NCBI RefSeq assembly: GCF_900100755.1
Contig: NZ_FNCI01000005.1
Span: forward strand, 122,600-186,599
Direction of reading: 5' to 3'
Origin: Onishia taeanensis
Lineage (GTDB): Bacteria; Pseudomonadota; Gammaproteobacteria; Pseudomonadales; Halomonadaceae
DNA: 64,000 bases
Shown here: piece after piece, positions 27,408 through 35,550 of the stretch
Position numbering within the stretch: the stretch's first letter is position 1
Layout of the letters: the number at the start of each line of letters is the position of its first letter
Notes under the pieces: generated by a model
The model's database searches: none
What the model was told of the DNA's origin: nothing
Seen by the model: only the letters and a program-made list of their open reading frames with translations
Program-made: the position numbers and the translations under genes

Positions 27408-28238
27408 TCAGGCCTGGGCATCGGGTCGCCGACCGCCCAGCAGGGCGGTGATCTCGTCGGCCGCTTCACGCACCAGCTGGCCAAGCTCATTGAGGCGCGC
27501 CTCGGGGATGCGGGCCATCGGGCCGGAGACCGAGATCGCCGCCAGCGGCCGACCGTGCTCATCGTGAATGGCAGCGGCCACGCAGTGTAGGCCAATGGCG
27601 TGCTCCTCGCGGTCGCAGGCATAGCCCGCACGACGAATCTCGGCCATGGCGGCCTCGAGGGCGGCGGAGCTATCCAGGCTATTGGGGGTAACACGCGCTA
27701 GTCCGTGGGCCTCGCGAATGCGCGCCACCTCGGATTCGGGCAGCCAAGCCAGCAGGGCCTTGCCGACGCCGGAGGCGTGCATCGGGGCGCGTGAGCCGAG
27801 TCGCGTGATCATGCGCATCATCTGCGGCGACTCGGTCTGGGCCAGGAAGACCGCCTGGCCGCTGTCCTCGATGCCGAGGTTGGCGGACTCGCCGCTGGCG
27901 TCGGTCAGCCGACGCAGAAAGGGCCGGGCGGTGGCGACCAGGTCGCGGGCCTCGAGAAAGGCATTGCCGATGCGAAACGTCTTGACGTCGATGCGCCAGC
28001 GGCCGAGCTCCGCCTCCTGGGTGATGAAGCCCTGACCGTTCAGGGCCTGCAGCAGCCGGTGCGTGGTGGAAGGGGCGAGCTCCATGCGCGCGGCGATGTC
28101 CGAAAGCGCGAGCCCTTGGGGCTCAGCGGCCAGCACCTCGAGAATGTTCAACCCGCGCACCAGCGATTGGCTATGGCCGCCGCCGCTCTTGCCCGTGCCG
28201 GCGGGGCGTCCCACCGTCTTGCGTTTGCCGTCTGTCAC
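27408..28238 (-). CDS. IclR family transcriptional regulator
   Basis: A 276-residue IclR protein with an N-terminal winged helix (about residues 24-90; SLVRGLNILEVLAAEPQGLAL and APSTTHRLLQALNGQGF) and a C-terminal effector domain (about 100-265; MHASGVGKALLAWLPESE and SVSGPMARIPEARL). A Gly/Lys-rich tail precedes it. It borders the ureide cluster on the same strand as uraD, 137 bp away, and IclR proteins such as AllR control allantoin genes elsewhere. Its effector is unknown here, and I find no TTGTATACAA element at its promoter. Confidence 0.88.
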   Translation of the reverse strand: MTDGKRKTVGRPAGTGKSGGGHSQSLVRGLNILEVLAAEPQGLALSDIAARMELAPSTTHRLLQALNGQGFITQEAELGRWRIDVKTFRIGNAFLEARDLVATARPFLRRLTDASGESANLGIEDSGQAVFLAQTESPQMMRMITRLGSRAPMHASGVGKALLAWLPESEVARIREAHGLARVTPNSLDSSAALEAAMAEIRRAGYACDREEHAIGLHCVAAAIHDEHGRPLAAISVSGPMARIPEARLNELGQLVREAADEITALLGGRRPDAQA

Positions 28239-28375
28239 GCCGTGCTCCTCATGGCCTGCCTAGTCGGTTCACAGGATACCGCCTCGGCGGTGGGCTGTCG
28301 TGAAAACGGAAAGGCCTTCCACCTTTTCACTAGGCCCTTCTCGCTGGCCTCTTTTCACTGGGACAGGGCCGGTCG

Positions 28376-28927
28376 CTACTGCGCGTACTCGGCGACGCGG
28401 GATTCGAGCCGCAGTCGTGCGATGCGGTGGATCTGGTCGATGGCGGTGCGGCGCTCCTCTTCCGGGCTGTTGTCGAGCCGGTCCTCGAAGGCGGCGAGAA
28501 TGGCATGGCGATCCTTGCCCTTGACTGCGATCACGAAGGGAAAGGCGAAGCGCGCCTGATAGGCCTCATTGAGGCGGGTAAAGCGTGCAAGCTCCTCGGG
28601 CGTGCACTGATCCAGCCCGGCACCGGCCTGTTCCTTGAGCGAATCGTCGGTGAGGGCGCCGGCCAGCGCCGCCTTACCGGCAAGGTCCGGGTGGGCGCGA
28701 ATCACTTCGAGCTGGCGGTCTTCATCCGCCGCATCGAGCACGGCGGCGAGCCGCGTGGCGAGGCCATCGAGGTTGTCCGCCTCCGGGCCGAGCCCGAGGT
28801 CCCAGGCGGCCTCAGCGATCCAGGGCGAAGACTCGTAGAGATCGCCGAAGCGGGCGATAAAGGCCGCGCGGTCGAGGCGGCTAGGGCGAAGCTGCAGTGG
28901 CAGGGGAGCGGAGGAACGATCGGCCAT
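28376..28927 (-). CDS. uraD: OHCU decarboxylase
   Basis: Decarboxylates 2-oxo-4-hydroxy-4-carboxy-5-ureidoimidazoline to S-allantoin, the last step of urate oxidation. From the Met at 28927 the product is 183 residues, slightly above the usual 165-175. It carries FGDLYESSPWIAEAAW, the catalytic-His segment RAHPDLAGKAALAG, and FAFPFVIAVKGKDRHAIL. The frame remains open further upstream, but that part runs into uraH. It is divergent from uraH with a GTATAC palindrome in the shared 96-bp region. Confidence 0.92.
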   Translation of the reverse strand: MADRSSAPLPLQLRPSRLDRAAFIARFGDLYESSPWIAEAAWDLGLGPEADNLDGLATRLAAVLDAADEDRQLEVIRAHPDLAGKAALAGALTDDSLKEQAGAGLDQCTPEELARFTRLNEAYQARFAFPFVIAVKGKDRHAILAAFEDRLDNSPEEERRTAIDQIHRIARLRLESRVAEYAQ

Positions 28928-28971
28928 GGCGACTCCTTTGCGCGGCGGCGGCAGATATGCGATACAGTAAC

Positions 28972-28979
28972 TGTATACA
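28972..28979. promoter_or_regulatory. GTATAC-type operator between uraD and uraH
   Basis: TGTATACA lies in CTGTATACAAT, next to an inverted GATACAGT, so the element reads GATACAGT-A-ACTGTATAC. It stands midway between the divergent uraD and uraH starts. It matches the TTGTATACAA series found elsewhere in this cluster. This is a candidate site for the nearby GntR regulator. Confidence 0.5.
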
Positions 28980-29023
28980 ATAATCAGGGGCGAAACACGT
29001 CCCGACAACCCACAGGAGGTCTC

Positions 29024-29374
29024 ATGGGGTATCTGACAACCCATGTGCTCGATACCGCTCGCGGACGCCCGGGCCATGGCATCCGACTCGAACTCTATCG
29101 CCTCGACGGCGAGTCCCGCACCCGCCTCACCGAGGCCGTGACCAATGCCGATGGCCGCTGCGATGCGCCGCTGCTGGAGGGCGATGCCTTCACCGAGGGC
29201 GAATACGAGTTGCTCTTTCATGCCGGTGATTATCTTGGCGCGCAGGGCGAACCGGCGTCGGGTGTCTTCCTCGAGCGGGTTCCGCTGCGCTTTCGGGTCG
29301 CCAGTGCCGATGAGCACTACCACGTGCCGCTGCTGCTCTCGCCCTACGGCTATACCACCTATCGCGGTAGCTAA
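29024..29374 (+). CDS. uraH: 5-hydroxyisourate hydrolase
   Basis: Transthyretin-like enzyme hydrolysing 5-hydroxyisourate to OHCU. The 116-residue protein opens MGYLTTHVLDTARGRPG, which holds a catalytic His, and ends with the diagnostic YRGS tetrapeptide; HYHVPLLLSPYGY supplies the second His motif. GGAGG lies 7-11 bases upstream of the start. puuD follows after 20 bp, so successive steps of urate breakdown are cotranscribed. Confidence 0.95.
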   Translation: MGYLTTHVLDTARGRPGHGIRLELYRLDGESRTRLTEAVTNADGRCDAPLLEGDAFTEGEYELLFHAGDYLGAQGEPASGVFLERVPLRFRVASADEHYHVPLLLSPYGYTTYRGS

Positions 29375-29394
29375 GCCAGCTTCGAGGAATGCTC

Positions 29395-30603
29395 ATGGAC
29401 TATCTTCATGACTGGGCCAACCTGCTGCTGCGCTGGGGCCATTTGATCGTTGGCGTGGCCTGGATCGGCGCCTCTTTCTACTTCAACTGGCTCGAGAACC
29501 ATCTCGAGCGCCAGAATGCCTCTCTGGGCGACGGCGTAGCCGGCGAGCTATGGGCGATCCACGGCGGCGGTTTTTACCACTTGCAGAAGTACGAGCTGGC
29601 GCCACCTCGCCTGCCTGATCCGCTGCACTGGTTCAAATGGGAAGCCTACACGACCTTCCTGACCGGTTTTGCCCTGCTGTGGGTGGTCTACTACCTGAAA
29701 GCGGATACCATGCTGCTGCCGCCGGGCTCGGCACTGGCTCCCTGGCAGGGCGTGCTGGTGGGGTTGGTGGTGATATTCGGCACCTGGTTCGTCTATGACG
29801 GCCTGTGCCGAAGCCCTTTGGGGCGCCGCCCGGCCTGGCTGGCGCTGATCGGCTTTGCGCTGCTGATCGGGCTGACCTGGGCGCTGATGCAGGTCTTCAG
29901 CGGCCGCGCGGCCTATATCCATGTCGGGGCGGCAATCGGCACCTGCATGGTGGCCAACGTCTTCCGGGTGATCATACCCGGCCAGAAGGCGCTGGTGACG
30001 GCGATGAAGACCAGCGCCGAGCGGGACCCCGCCCACGGTCGCCATGCCCTGCTGCGCTCGCGGCACAACAACTACCTGACCTTGCCGGTGCTGTTCCTGA
30101 TGATCAGCAACCACTATCCCATGACCTACGCCTCCGAGTGGGGGTGGCTGGTGCTGGCGGGGCTGATGGCGTTCAGCGTGTTGGTGCGTCACTACTTCAA
30201 CATCCGCCATCTGGCGGGGCGCAAAGTGTGGGTGCTGCCCGCCGCCGGCCTGGTGCTAGTGACGCTGATGGCGGCGATGGTGCCCAAGCCGGCCCCGTCG
30301 TCTGTTGCCACCGAGACCGCCGAGAGCACTGCGAACGCTGCCCCCGAGATCGCCTTCAGCGAGGTGTCGGCGATCATCGAGGAGCGCTGCGCGGGCTGCC
30401 ACGCCGTCGTGCCGACCTTCGGGGGCTTCGCCGCGGCACCGGCCGGCGTGCAGCTGGACACCGATGAGCAGATTCGCCGCCACCTGGCGGACATTCAGCG
30501 CGTCGCCGTCACCACCCACTATATGCCGCTTGGCAACGTGACCGGCATGACCGACGACGAGCGGGCGACCCTTGGCGCCTTTATCGAGCACGCGGCTCAC
30601 TGA
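29395..30603 (+). CDS. puuD: Membrane urate oxidase with C-terminal cytochrome c domain
   Basis: A PuuD-type urate hydroxylase converting urate to 5-hydroxyisourate and passing electrons to the respiratory chain rather than to oxygen directly. The 402 residues begin with a multi-span membrane domain (about 8 hydrophobic helices to residue 300; LLRWGHLIVGVAWIGASFYF first). A linker rich in Ala, Thr and Glu leads to a cytochrome c domain with RCAGCH (CxxCH heme site) and MPLGNVTGM as axial Met. ATG at 29395 is chosen because GAGGA ends at 29388, too close to the ATG at 29389. This is the well-described bacterial alternative to soluble uricase. Confidence 0.93.
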   Translation: MDYLHDWANLLLRWGHLIVGVAWIGASFYFNWLENHLERQNASLGDGVAGELWAIHGGGFYHLQKYELAPPRLPDPLHWFKWEAYTTFLTGFALLWVVYYLKADTMLLPPGSALAPWQGVLVGLVVIFGTWFVYDGLCRSPLGRRPAWLALIGFALLIGLTWALMQVFSGRAAYIHVGAAIGTCMVANVFRVIIPGQKALVTAMKTSAERDPAHGRHALLRSRHNNYLTLPVLFLMISNHYPMTYASEWGWLVLAGLMAFSVLVRHYFNIRHLAGRKVWVLPAAGLVLVTLMAAMVPKPAPSSVATETAESTANAAPEIAFSEVSAIIEERCAGCHAVVPTFGGFAAAPAGVQLDTDEQIRRHLADIQRVAVTTHYMPLGNVTGMTDDERATLGAFIEHAAH

Positions 30604-30624
30604 TGAGCGGCTCACCTCGGCAAA

Positions 30625-30634
30625 TCGTATACAA
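30625..30634. promoter_or_regulatory. GTATAC-type operator before the GntR gene
   Basis: TCGTATACAA lies 43 bp before the GntR-family gene start, fitting autoregulation. It is one of five related palindromes in the cluster. Confidence 0.45.
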
Positions 30635-30676
30635 TGGGCGCTCTAGCAAGGGCAGCCTGCAGCGAGGAGTGAGGTC

Positions 30677-31426
30677 ATGAACCAGCGCCAACGATGGCCC
30701 GAGGGCAAGGAAGGAACGGCCCCGAAGGCCGCGACGCGCCGGGGCAAGGATGGCGATGGGGCGGAGCGCCACGAGGTCATCTACCAGTCGATCAGCGACG
30801 CCATCATCGAGCATCGCCTGAAGCCGGGAGCCCGGCTTAGAGAAGATGCCCTGGCCGATGTCTTCGACATCAGCCGTACCGGTATCCGCAAGATTCTGCA
30901 GCGTCTCGCCCTCGAGGAACTGGTGACACTGACGCCGCGCCGTGGGGCCAGTGTCACGCGGCCCTCCGCCGATGAGGCGAAAGACGTCTTCGATGCCCGG
31001 CAGATGATCGAGTGTGGCCTGATCCCAGAAATCACCCGGCGCATCACCCGCGAGGATATCCAGACGCTGCGTGACATGGCGACCCAGGAACGCGAGGCGC
31101 TGCGGGCCGGGGAACAGAGTACGGCCATCAAGCTCTCGGCGGCCTTCCATGGCCACCTGGCGCACCTGTCAGGAAACGCCACCCTGGCGGCTTTCGTGGA
31201 ACGCCTGTGCTCACGCTCCTCGCTGATTCTTGCCGTCTATGGCAACCCGGGTCATCTGGGCTGCGAGTCCCATGATCACGAGGATCTGGTGAGCTATCTG
31301 GAAAAGGGGAACGGCGAACGCGCCCAGGCCTTCATGGGGCGCCACCTCAAGGCCATCGAGGCCTCGCTCTCCATCCATAGCGAAGAAGATGAGGCCCCGG
31401 ATCTCTATACGATATTTTCGCGCTGA
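30677..31426 (+). CDS. GntR family (FCD-type) transcriptional regulator
   Basis: A 249-residue FadR/FCD-type GntR protein. The winged helix runs about residues 35-98 (VIYQSISDAIIEHRLKPGARL and ISRTGIRKILQRLALEELV). The C-terminal helical FCD domain (about 105-235) has DARQMIECGLIPEI, AAFHGHLAHLSGN and the metal-ligand His segment in MGRHLKAIE. A charged 30-residue tail precedes the DNA-binding domain. It lies 73 bp after puuD, with a TCGTATACAA palindrome in the gap. FCD regulators commonly bind TNGT-N-ACNA palindromes of this kind, making it the best candidate to read the cluster's shared element. Confidence 0.9.
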   Translation: MNQRQRWPEGKEGTAPKAATRRGKDGDGAERHEVIYQSISDAIIEHRLKPGARLREDALADVFDISRTGIRKILQRLALEELVTLTPRRGASVTRPSADEAKDVFDARQMIECGLIPEITRRITREDIQTLRDMATQEREALRAGEQSTAIKLSAAFHGHLAHLSGNATLAAFVERLCSRSSLILAVYGNPGHLGCESHDHEDLVSYLEKGNGERAQAFMGRHLKAIEASLSIHSEEDEAPDLYTIFSR

Positions 31427-31466
31427 AAGGCGGCCTGCTGAGGCCGTTATCAATATGAATCAATCT

Positions 31467-31497
31467 AAAAAGCCCACGCCGAAGCGAGGGCTTTTTT
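31467..31497. terminator. Terminator after the GntR gene
   Basis: AAAAAGCCC (31467-31475) pairs with GGGCTTTTTT (31488-31497), giving a short GC stem with A/T tracts on both sides. It serves the convergent GntR (+) and NCS1 permease (-) genes. Confidence 0.75.
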
Positions 31498-31518
31498 GTG
31501 GCAGGGTAAGGCGGCCGA

Positions 31519-32883
31519 TCAGCTGCAGAAGCGCTGGCACCGAGACCAGTACTTCATCAGCAGGAAGTAGGTAAGCCCGGCCGGAAGCAGGCTGGCGTAC
31601 CAGGAGACGGTGGAGACACTGAAGGCCGCGATCACACCCACCAGGGTGGCGATCAGCGCTCCGTGGTTCACGCCGCGGTAGGGGCCGTTCTCGTCGTACA
31701 GCTTGCCGAGGTCCAGAGTGCGGCGGCGGATCAGGTAGTAGTCGACCACCAGGATGGCGAAGATAGGACCGAGGAAGGCGGAGTAGGTCTGCACGAAGAC
31801 CTGCAGGCCGGCGGCGGACTCATCCTTGACCAGCTCCCAGGGGAAGGTGGCAAAGGCCAGCAGGCCGACGATCACCGTGGCCGTGCGGTATTTCAGCTTG
31901 AAGGTATCCATCAGCACATAGGTCGGCGGCACCACGTTGTTGAGCACGTTGGTGGTGACCTGGGCGAAGGCGATGAACAGCAGGGTGGTCATCAAAAGCG
32001 GCGTGTTGTCGACCGCATTGGCGAATACCTTGATGGGATCGGCGACGCCGGTGGCTTCGGAGACCATATAGCCGATCAGGCCCATGAACAGAGTGCAGGG
32101 CAGGATCGACATGGCGTAGAGGGTGGTCAGAAGCCCCGGGCCGCTGCCCTCCTTGTGCTCGCGGGAATAGTCGCTGACGTTGAGCATCATGGTGCTGTAG
32201 ATGCCCAGGAACAGCATGGTGGCGCCCCAGAAGGGCATGCCCCAGGAACCCTCCATGGTCAGCATGCTGGCCGAGAGCTCGTCGCCGTAGCGCTGCACGG
32301 TGCTGTAGAACATGTAGACCAGCGAGGCCAGGATGAAGGCGCTGCCGATATTCTCCAGCCACTTGATGCCCTGAAAGCCCGTCACCGACAGGGCGATCTG
32401 CAGGAACTGGAAGGCGATGAAGTAGAAGATCAGGTTGTCGAAGCCGAACAGGGTCGCCGAGACCATGTTCAGGGCGCCGGCGCCGATCCAGCTCTGGAAG
32501 CCGTACCAGACGATGGCGGGTACGGCGCGTACAAGCCCCGGCAGCCGGGTGCCGCTGAAGCCGAAGGCGCTGCGCGCCTGGACCATGAAGGGAATGCCGT
32601 ACTTGTAGCCGGCGGCGCCGTTCAGGGCAAGCGCGATACCGATCACGAAGCAGCCGATGGCGATGGCCAGCGTCGCCTGGAGCAGGTTCAGGGTGCCGAC
32701 CACGCTGGAGCCCATGGTGAAGGTGCCGATCGACACGCAGCCGCCAAACCAGGCCAGCAGGTAGGAGGTGCGCCCCATGATGCGGGTCTTCTGTGGGGCT
32801 AGCGATTCCTCGCCGGCGGCCTTGGTGGCCGTATCGTTTAGCCCGGCCGATAGGGTCTGGGCCGGGTTGGGGTCATGACTCAT
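31519..32883 (-). CDS. NCS1 family permease (allantoin/hydantoin/nucleobase type)
   Basis: A 454-residue, 12-helix secondary transporter of the nucleobase-cation-symport-1 family. Motifs include GSSVVGTLNLLQATLAIAIG, YGIPFMVQARSAFGFSG with the characteristic substrate-region Gln-Ala-Arg, and WYGFQSWIGAGALN. The context with a racemase and allantoinase points to allantoin or a related hydantoin, but nucleobases cannot be excluded. It follows the racemase gene by 149 bp on the same strand, so the two probably form one operon. The permease gene has no GTATAC element of its own. Confidence 0.87.
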   Translation of the reverse strand: MSHDPNPAQTLSAGLNDTATKAAGEESLAPQKTRIMGRTSYLLAWFGGCVSIGTFTMGSSVVGTLNLLQATLAIAIGCFVIGIALALNGAAGYKYGIPFMVQARSAFGFSGTRLPGLVRAVPAIVWYGFQSWIGAGALNMVSATLFGFDNLIFYFIAFQFLQIALSVTGFQGIKWLENIGSAFILASLVYMFYSTVQRYGDELSASMLTMEGSWGMPFWGATMLFLGIYSTMMLNVSDYSREHKEGSGPGLLTTLYAMSILPCTLFMGLIGYMVSEATGVADPIKVFANAVDNTPLLMTTLLFIAFAQVTTNVLNNVVPPTYVLMDTFKLKYRTATVIVGLLAFATFPWELVKDESAAGLQVFVQTYSAFLGPIFAILVVDYYLIRRRTLDLGKLYDENGPYRGVNHGALIATLVGVIAAFSVSTVSWYASLLPAGLTYFLLMKYWSRCQRFCS

Positions 32884-33032
32884 GCTGTCGTCCTCGCAAG
32901 AAGGGGGTCTCTGTTGTTGTTGTCCCGGCGGTGAACCGGGCGGACTCTTGCGGCGTGCTATTTAGCGTTTTTTATATGTTTTATGTACTGCATCAGTGCG
33001 TTAGGGCACTGCGGCTATCTCGGTCGCGGGTC

Positions 33033-33779
33033 TCAGGTCCGCGGGGGCATGTGAGACAGATGCTCGAAGCGTCCGGTGAAGGCCTTGGGTCGCGGAAAGG
33101 CCAGGTCGCCTACCTTGCTGGTGCCCAGGCCCAGCCCCACCAGGGCCTCGCTGAGCTTGACCGCAGCGGTCACGCCCTCGGCCACCGGCAGGCCGACGGC
33201 GTCGCTGATCTCCCCGGTCAGGTCGGCCATGCCCCCGCAGCCCAAGACGATGGCGCCGATGCCGTCTTCGTCGCGGGCGCGCCGACACTCCTCGATGATG
33301 CGAGTGAGCGCCGCCTCGCCGTCATCCTCCAGGTCCAGTACCGGAATCTCGGCCGCCCGCACGCGGCGACAGTGATGACGAAAGCCATACTGGTCGAGCA
33401 GGTGCTCGGCGATGATGCCGGTGCGGCCCAGAGTAGTGACGATGGAGAAGCGGGTGCTGATCAGCGAGGCCATGTGGAAGGCCGCCTCGGCGATGCCGAT
33501 GACCGGGGCTCGGGTCAGCTCGCGGGCGGCCAGCAGCCCTGGGTCGCCGAAGCAGGCGATGATGTAGGCATCCGCGCCCTCGCGCTCGCCGGCCATCACC
33601 TCTTCGAGCATGCCGACGGCGCTGATGGCTTCATCGAAGTGACTCTCGATGGACACCGGACCGCTCTTGGGGGTCGTGGCCACGATCTCGGTGCCCGGCG
33701 CCGCGATACGCGAGGCTGCCTCGCCGATGGTCGTGGTCATGCTGGCGGTGGTGTTGGGATTGATGACGCGAATGCGCAT
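33033..33779 (-). CDS. Asp/Glu/hydantoin racemase family protein, probable allantoin racemase
   Basis: A 248-residue cofactor-independent racemase. It opens MRIRVINPNTTASMT, the usual hydantoin-racemase start, and has two catalytic cysteines, in ACFGDPG and LGCGGMADL. In the ureide context it most likely interconverts R- and S-allantoin so that imported or spontaneously racemised allantoin feeds the stereospecific allantoinase, as HpxA does in Klebsiella. An upstream in-frame extension to 33959 is unlike the family. A perfect 16-bp palindrome with GTATAC at its centre lies about 80 bp upstream (33859-33874). Confidence 0.85.
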   Translation of the reverse strand: MRIRVINPNTTASMTTTIGEAASRIAAPGTEIVATTPKSGPVSIESHFDEAISAVGMLEEVMAGEREGADAYIIACFGDPGLLAARELTRAPVIGIAEAAFHMASLISTRFSIVTTLGRTGIIAEHLLDQYGFRHHCRRVRAAEIPVLDLEDDGEAALTRIIEECRRARDEDGIGAIVLGCGGMADLTGEISDAVGLPVAEGVTAAVKLSEALVGLGLGTSKVGDLAFPRPKAFTGRFEHLSHMPPRT

Positions 33780-33858
33780 CCTGGAGTGACTCCTGAGTGA
33801 ACGGGGCTCGACGGAGCAGCAGGGCAGCGAGGCCAAGCGTACTAGCGACAAATCGAGG

Positions 33859-33874
33859 TTTTTGTATACAAAAA
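33859..33874. promoter_or_regulatory. Perfect GTATAC palindrome before the racemase gene
   Basis: TTTTTGTATACAAAAA is a perfect 16-bp palindrome and the best copy of the cluster's TTGTATACAA element. It is centred about 87 bp upstream of the racemase start. Confidence 0.6.
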
Positions 33875-34022
33875 AACTAGGCGAGATTGTTCTGGAACGC
33901 AAGCGGGATGGCCTCGCCAACGTCTGTTGCAGGTGCAGTTTGAGTGCCGATAAGCCCAATTTTTTCCCAATATGGCAATGGTTTGGCGTTTATAATCGGC
34001 TATTGGTCGGGTGGTTTTTTTC

Positions 34023-34134
34023 GTATACAGAGGCTTAGGCAGTCGGCGACCGCGAAACAGGATGTCCACCTCAGCGCATCATGGGGCAGGCTTGCACAAT
34101 GAATGGATACAATTCATTTTATTATTGTATTCAT
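34023..34134. promoter_or_regulatory. GTATAC site and outward-facing half-sites before puuE
   Basis: CGTATACAG holds GTATAC at 34023-34028. Further down, ATGGATACAAT (34103-34113) and ATTGTATTCAT (34124-34134) form a 10-of-11 inverted repeat whose arms are half-operators. Both lie upstream of the allantoinase start at 34215. Confidence 0.45.
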
Positions 34135-34214
34135 GGAGCCTCGCGCCGCCGGTACAAGCGCCGGCATTGGACACCGGGCACTAGCGCGAGCATTAGAACA
34201 ACAGGAATCCCGCG

Positions 34215-35144
34215 ATGAACTCTCCCGCGCATGACGGCTATCCCCGCGACTTGATCGGCTACGGCCGCACGCCGCCTCAGGCCAACTGGCCCGGGCAGGC
34301 CCGCATCGCCGTGCAGTTCGTGCTCAATTACGAAGAGGGCGCCGAGAACTGCGTGCTGCACGGCGATAGCCACTCCGAGCAGTTTCTCTCCGAGATCGCC
34401 GGCGCCGAGGCCTACCCTGACCGCCACCTGAGCATGGAGTCGATCTATGAGTATGGCTCTCGGGCCGGCGTGTGGCGGGTGCTTAAGGAGTTCGAGCGCC
34501 GCGGCCTGCCGCTGACGGTATTCGGCGTCGCCATGGCGTTGCAGCGCCACCCCGAGGTGGCCCATGCCTTCAAGGAGCTCGGCCATGAAGTGGCCTGCCA
34601 CGGCTATCGCTGGATTCACTATCAGAACGTGCCGGAAGCGGTGGAGCGCGACCACCTCGAGCGAGCGCTGGCGATCTTCGAGTCGCTCTACGGTGAGCCG
34701 CCATTGGGCTGGTACACTGGCCGTGACAGCCCCAATACTCGGCGCCTGTTGCTCGATCAGGGCGGCTTCCTCTACGACAGCGACTACTACGGTGACGATC
34801 TGCCGTTCTGGACCGACGCCGAGGACAGCCAGGGGCATTCGCATCGTCATCTGATCGTGCCTTACACCCTGGACACCAACGACATGCGCTTCGCCTCGCC
34901 GACCGGCTTCGACCACGGCGAGCCGTTCTTCCAGTACTTGCGGGATTCCTTCGACGTGCTCTACGCCGAAGGAGCGGAGGCACCGAAGATGCTCTCGATC
35001 GGCCTGCACTGCCGGCTGATCGGGCGCCCCGGGCGGTTCCGTGCGCTGCAGCGTTTCCTCGACCATATCGAGGCCCATGACCGGGTGTGGATAACCCGGC
35101 GTGTGGATATCGCACGCCACTGGCAGGCCGAGCATCCGGCCTGA
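34215..35144 (+). CDS. puuE: Allantoinase, polysaccharide-deacetylase type (PuuE)
   Basis: Hydrolyses allantoin to allantoate. It belongs to the PuuE group recruited from polysaccharide deacetylases, unrelated to amidohydrolase-type allantoinases. The 309 residues open with YPRDLIGYGRTPPQANWPG and contain FVLNYEEGAENCVLHGD, GHEVACHGYRWIHYQNV and GWYTGRDSPNTRRLLL, all hallmarks of PuuE. It stands alone between two GTATAC-type sites upstream and a terminator at 35330-35353. Confidence 0.94.
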   Translation: MNSPAHDGYPRDLIGYGRTPPQANWPGQARIAVQFVLNYEEGAENCVLHGDSHSEQFLSEIAGAEAYPDRHLSMESIYEYGSRAGVWRVLKEFERRGLPLTVFGVAMALQRHPEVAHAFKELGHEVACHGYRWIHYQNVPEAVERDHLERALAIFESLYGEPPLGWYTGRDSPNTRRLLLDQGGFLYDSDYYGDDLPFWTDAEDSQGHSHRHLIVPYTLDTNDMRFASPTGFDHGEPFFQYLRDSFDVLYAEGAEAPKMLSIGLHCRLIGRPGRFRALQRFLDHIEAHDRVWITRRVDIARHWQAEHPA

Positions 35145-35213
35145 GCGGCCCTTAGATTGAGGCGGTGAGGATTGGCCGTGATTCGTTGCGGTCTATCCAA
35201 AGGCTTGTCGCGG

Positions 35214-35261
35214 GGCTTGTTGGTGATAGGGCTTGTTGGTGATAGGGCTTAGTGGTGATGG
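35214..35261. repeat. Three tandem copies of a 16-bp unit
   Basis: GGCTTGTTGGTGATAG occurs twice exactly (35214-35229 and 35230-35245), followed by a diverged third copy to 35261. It is non-coding, after puuE; probably a slippage product. Confidence 0.8.
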
Positions 35262-35329
35262 AGCTCGCCGTCATGGGCCCATCGCCCATGTGCCCCCATT
35301 GTGTGCCCCGATGGCGCACAAGGCCCGTT

Positions 35330-35353
35330 GCACGCACTCAATGCGTGCGTTTT
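35330..35353 (+). terminator. Terminator after puuE
   Basis: GCACGCA (35330-35336) pairs with TGCGTGC (35342-35348) across a 5-base loop, followed by GTTTT. Confidence 0.65.
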
Positions 35354-35398
35354 AGCATTTCAAGTGAGCCCTGCAGTGAGCGTGCTGCGGCTGTGAAT

Positions 35399-35503
35399 AT
35401 TGGCTAATCCCCTGAATTGACGCCAATAGAACAAAGATTGGCGTCGTGTTTGCAGAGCTAAAGGTGAAACGAAGGTTTCTTATGGCTAATAGAAGTCGCC
35501 AAT
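35399..35503. promoter_or_regulatory. GCCAAT half-site cluster before the ABC importer operon
   Basis: A perfect inverted repeat, GACGCCAAT (35419-35427) with ATTGGCGTC (35437-35445), is flanked by ATTGGC at 35399-35404 and GTCGCCAAT at 35495-35503. The set lies 48-152 bp before the binding-protein start. The RpiR-type regulator encoded downstream in this operon is the natural candidate to bind it. There is no T-run, so a terminator is unlikely. Confidence 0.5.
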
Positions 35504-35550
35504 CGTTTCTCCCTATGAACAACAACACCGAGCTCATCAGGAGATGTGTC

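Larger units (their letters stand above)
33780..34214. other. Regulatory gap between racemase and allantoinase genes
   Basis: A 435-bp divergent intergenic region, AT-rich in its second half and without a convincing gene. It holds the perfect palindrome at 33859-33874, a second GTATAC at 34023-34028, and an inverted repeat of ATGGATACAAT (34103-34113) with ATTGTATTCAT (34124-34134) nearest the allantoinase. The density of related dyads suggests the main control region of the cluster. Confidence 0.55.
35145..35550. other. Gap between puuE and the ABC importer
   Basis: A 406-bp stretch without a gene. It holds a 16-bp tandem repeat (three copies, 35214-35261), a terminator (35330-35353) and a cluster of GCCAAT/ATTGGC half-sites (35399-35503) before the solute-binding protein gene. 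Confidence 0.6.

Noticed and set aside
31663..32802. Antisense open frame (379 codons) inside the NCS1 permease gene
   Set aside because: Gln/Gly/His-rich reverse translation of a membrane protein gene; not a real protein.
35214..35261. Tandem repeats considered as CRISPR
   Set aside because: No spacers, unit only 16 bp, no cas genes.
35419..35445. Inverted repeat before the ABC operon considered as a terminator
   Set aside because: No T-run, and half-sites recur nearby, so an operator explains it better.
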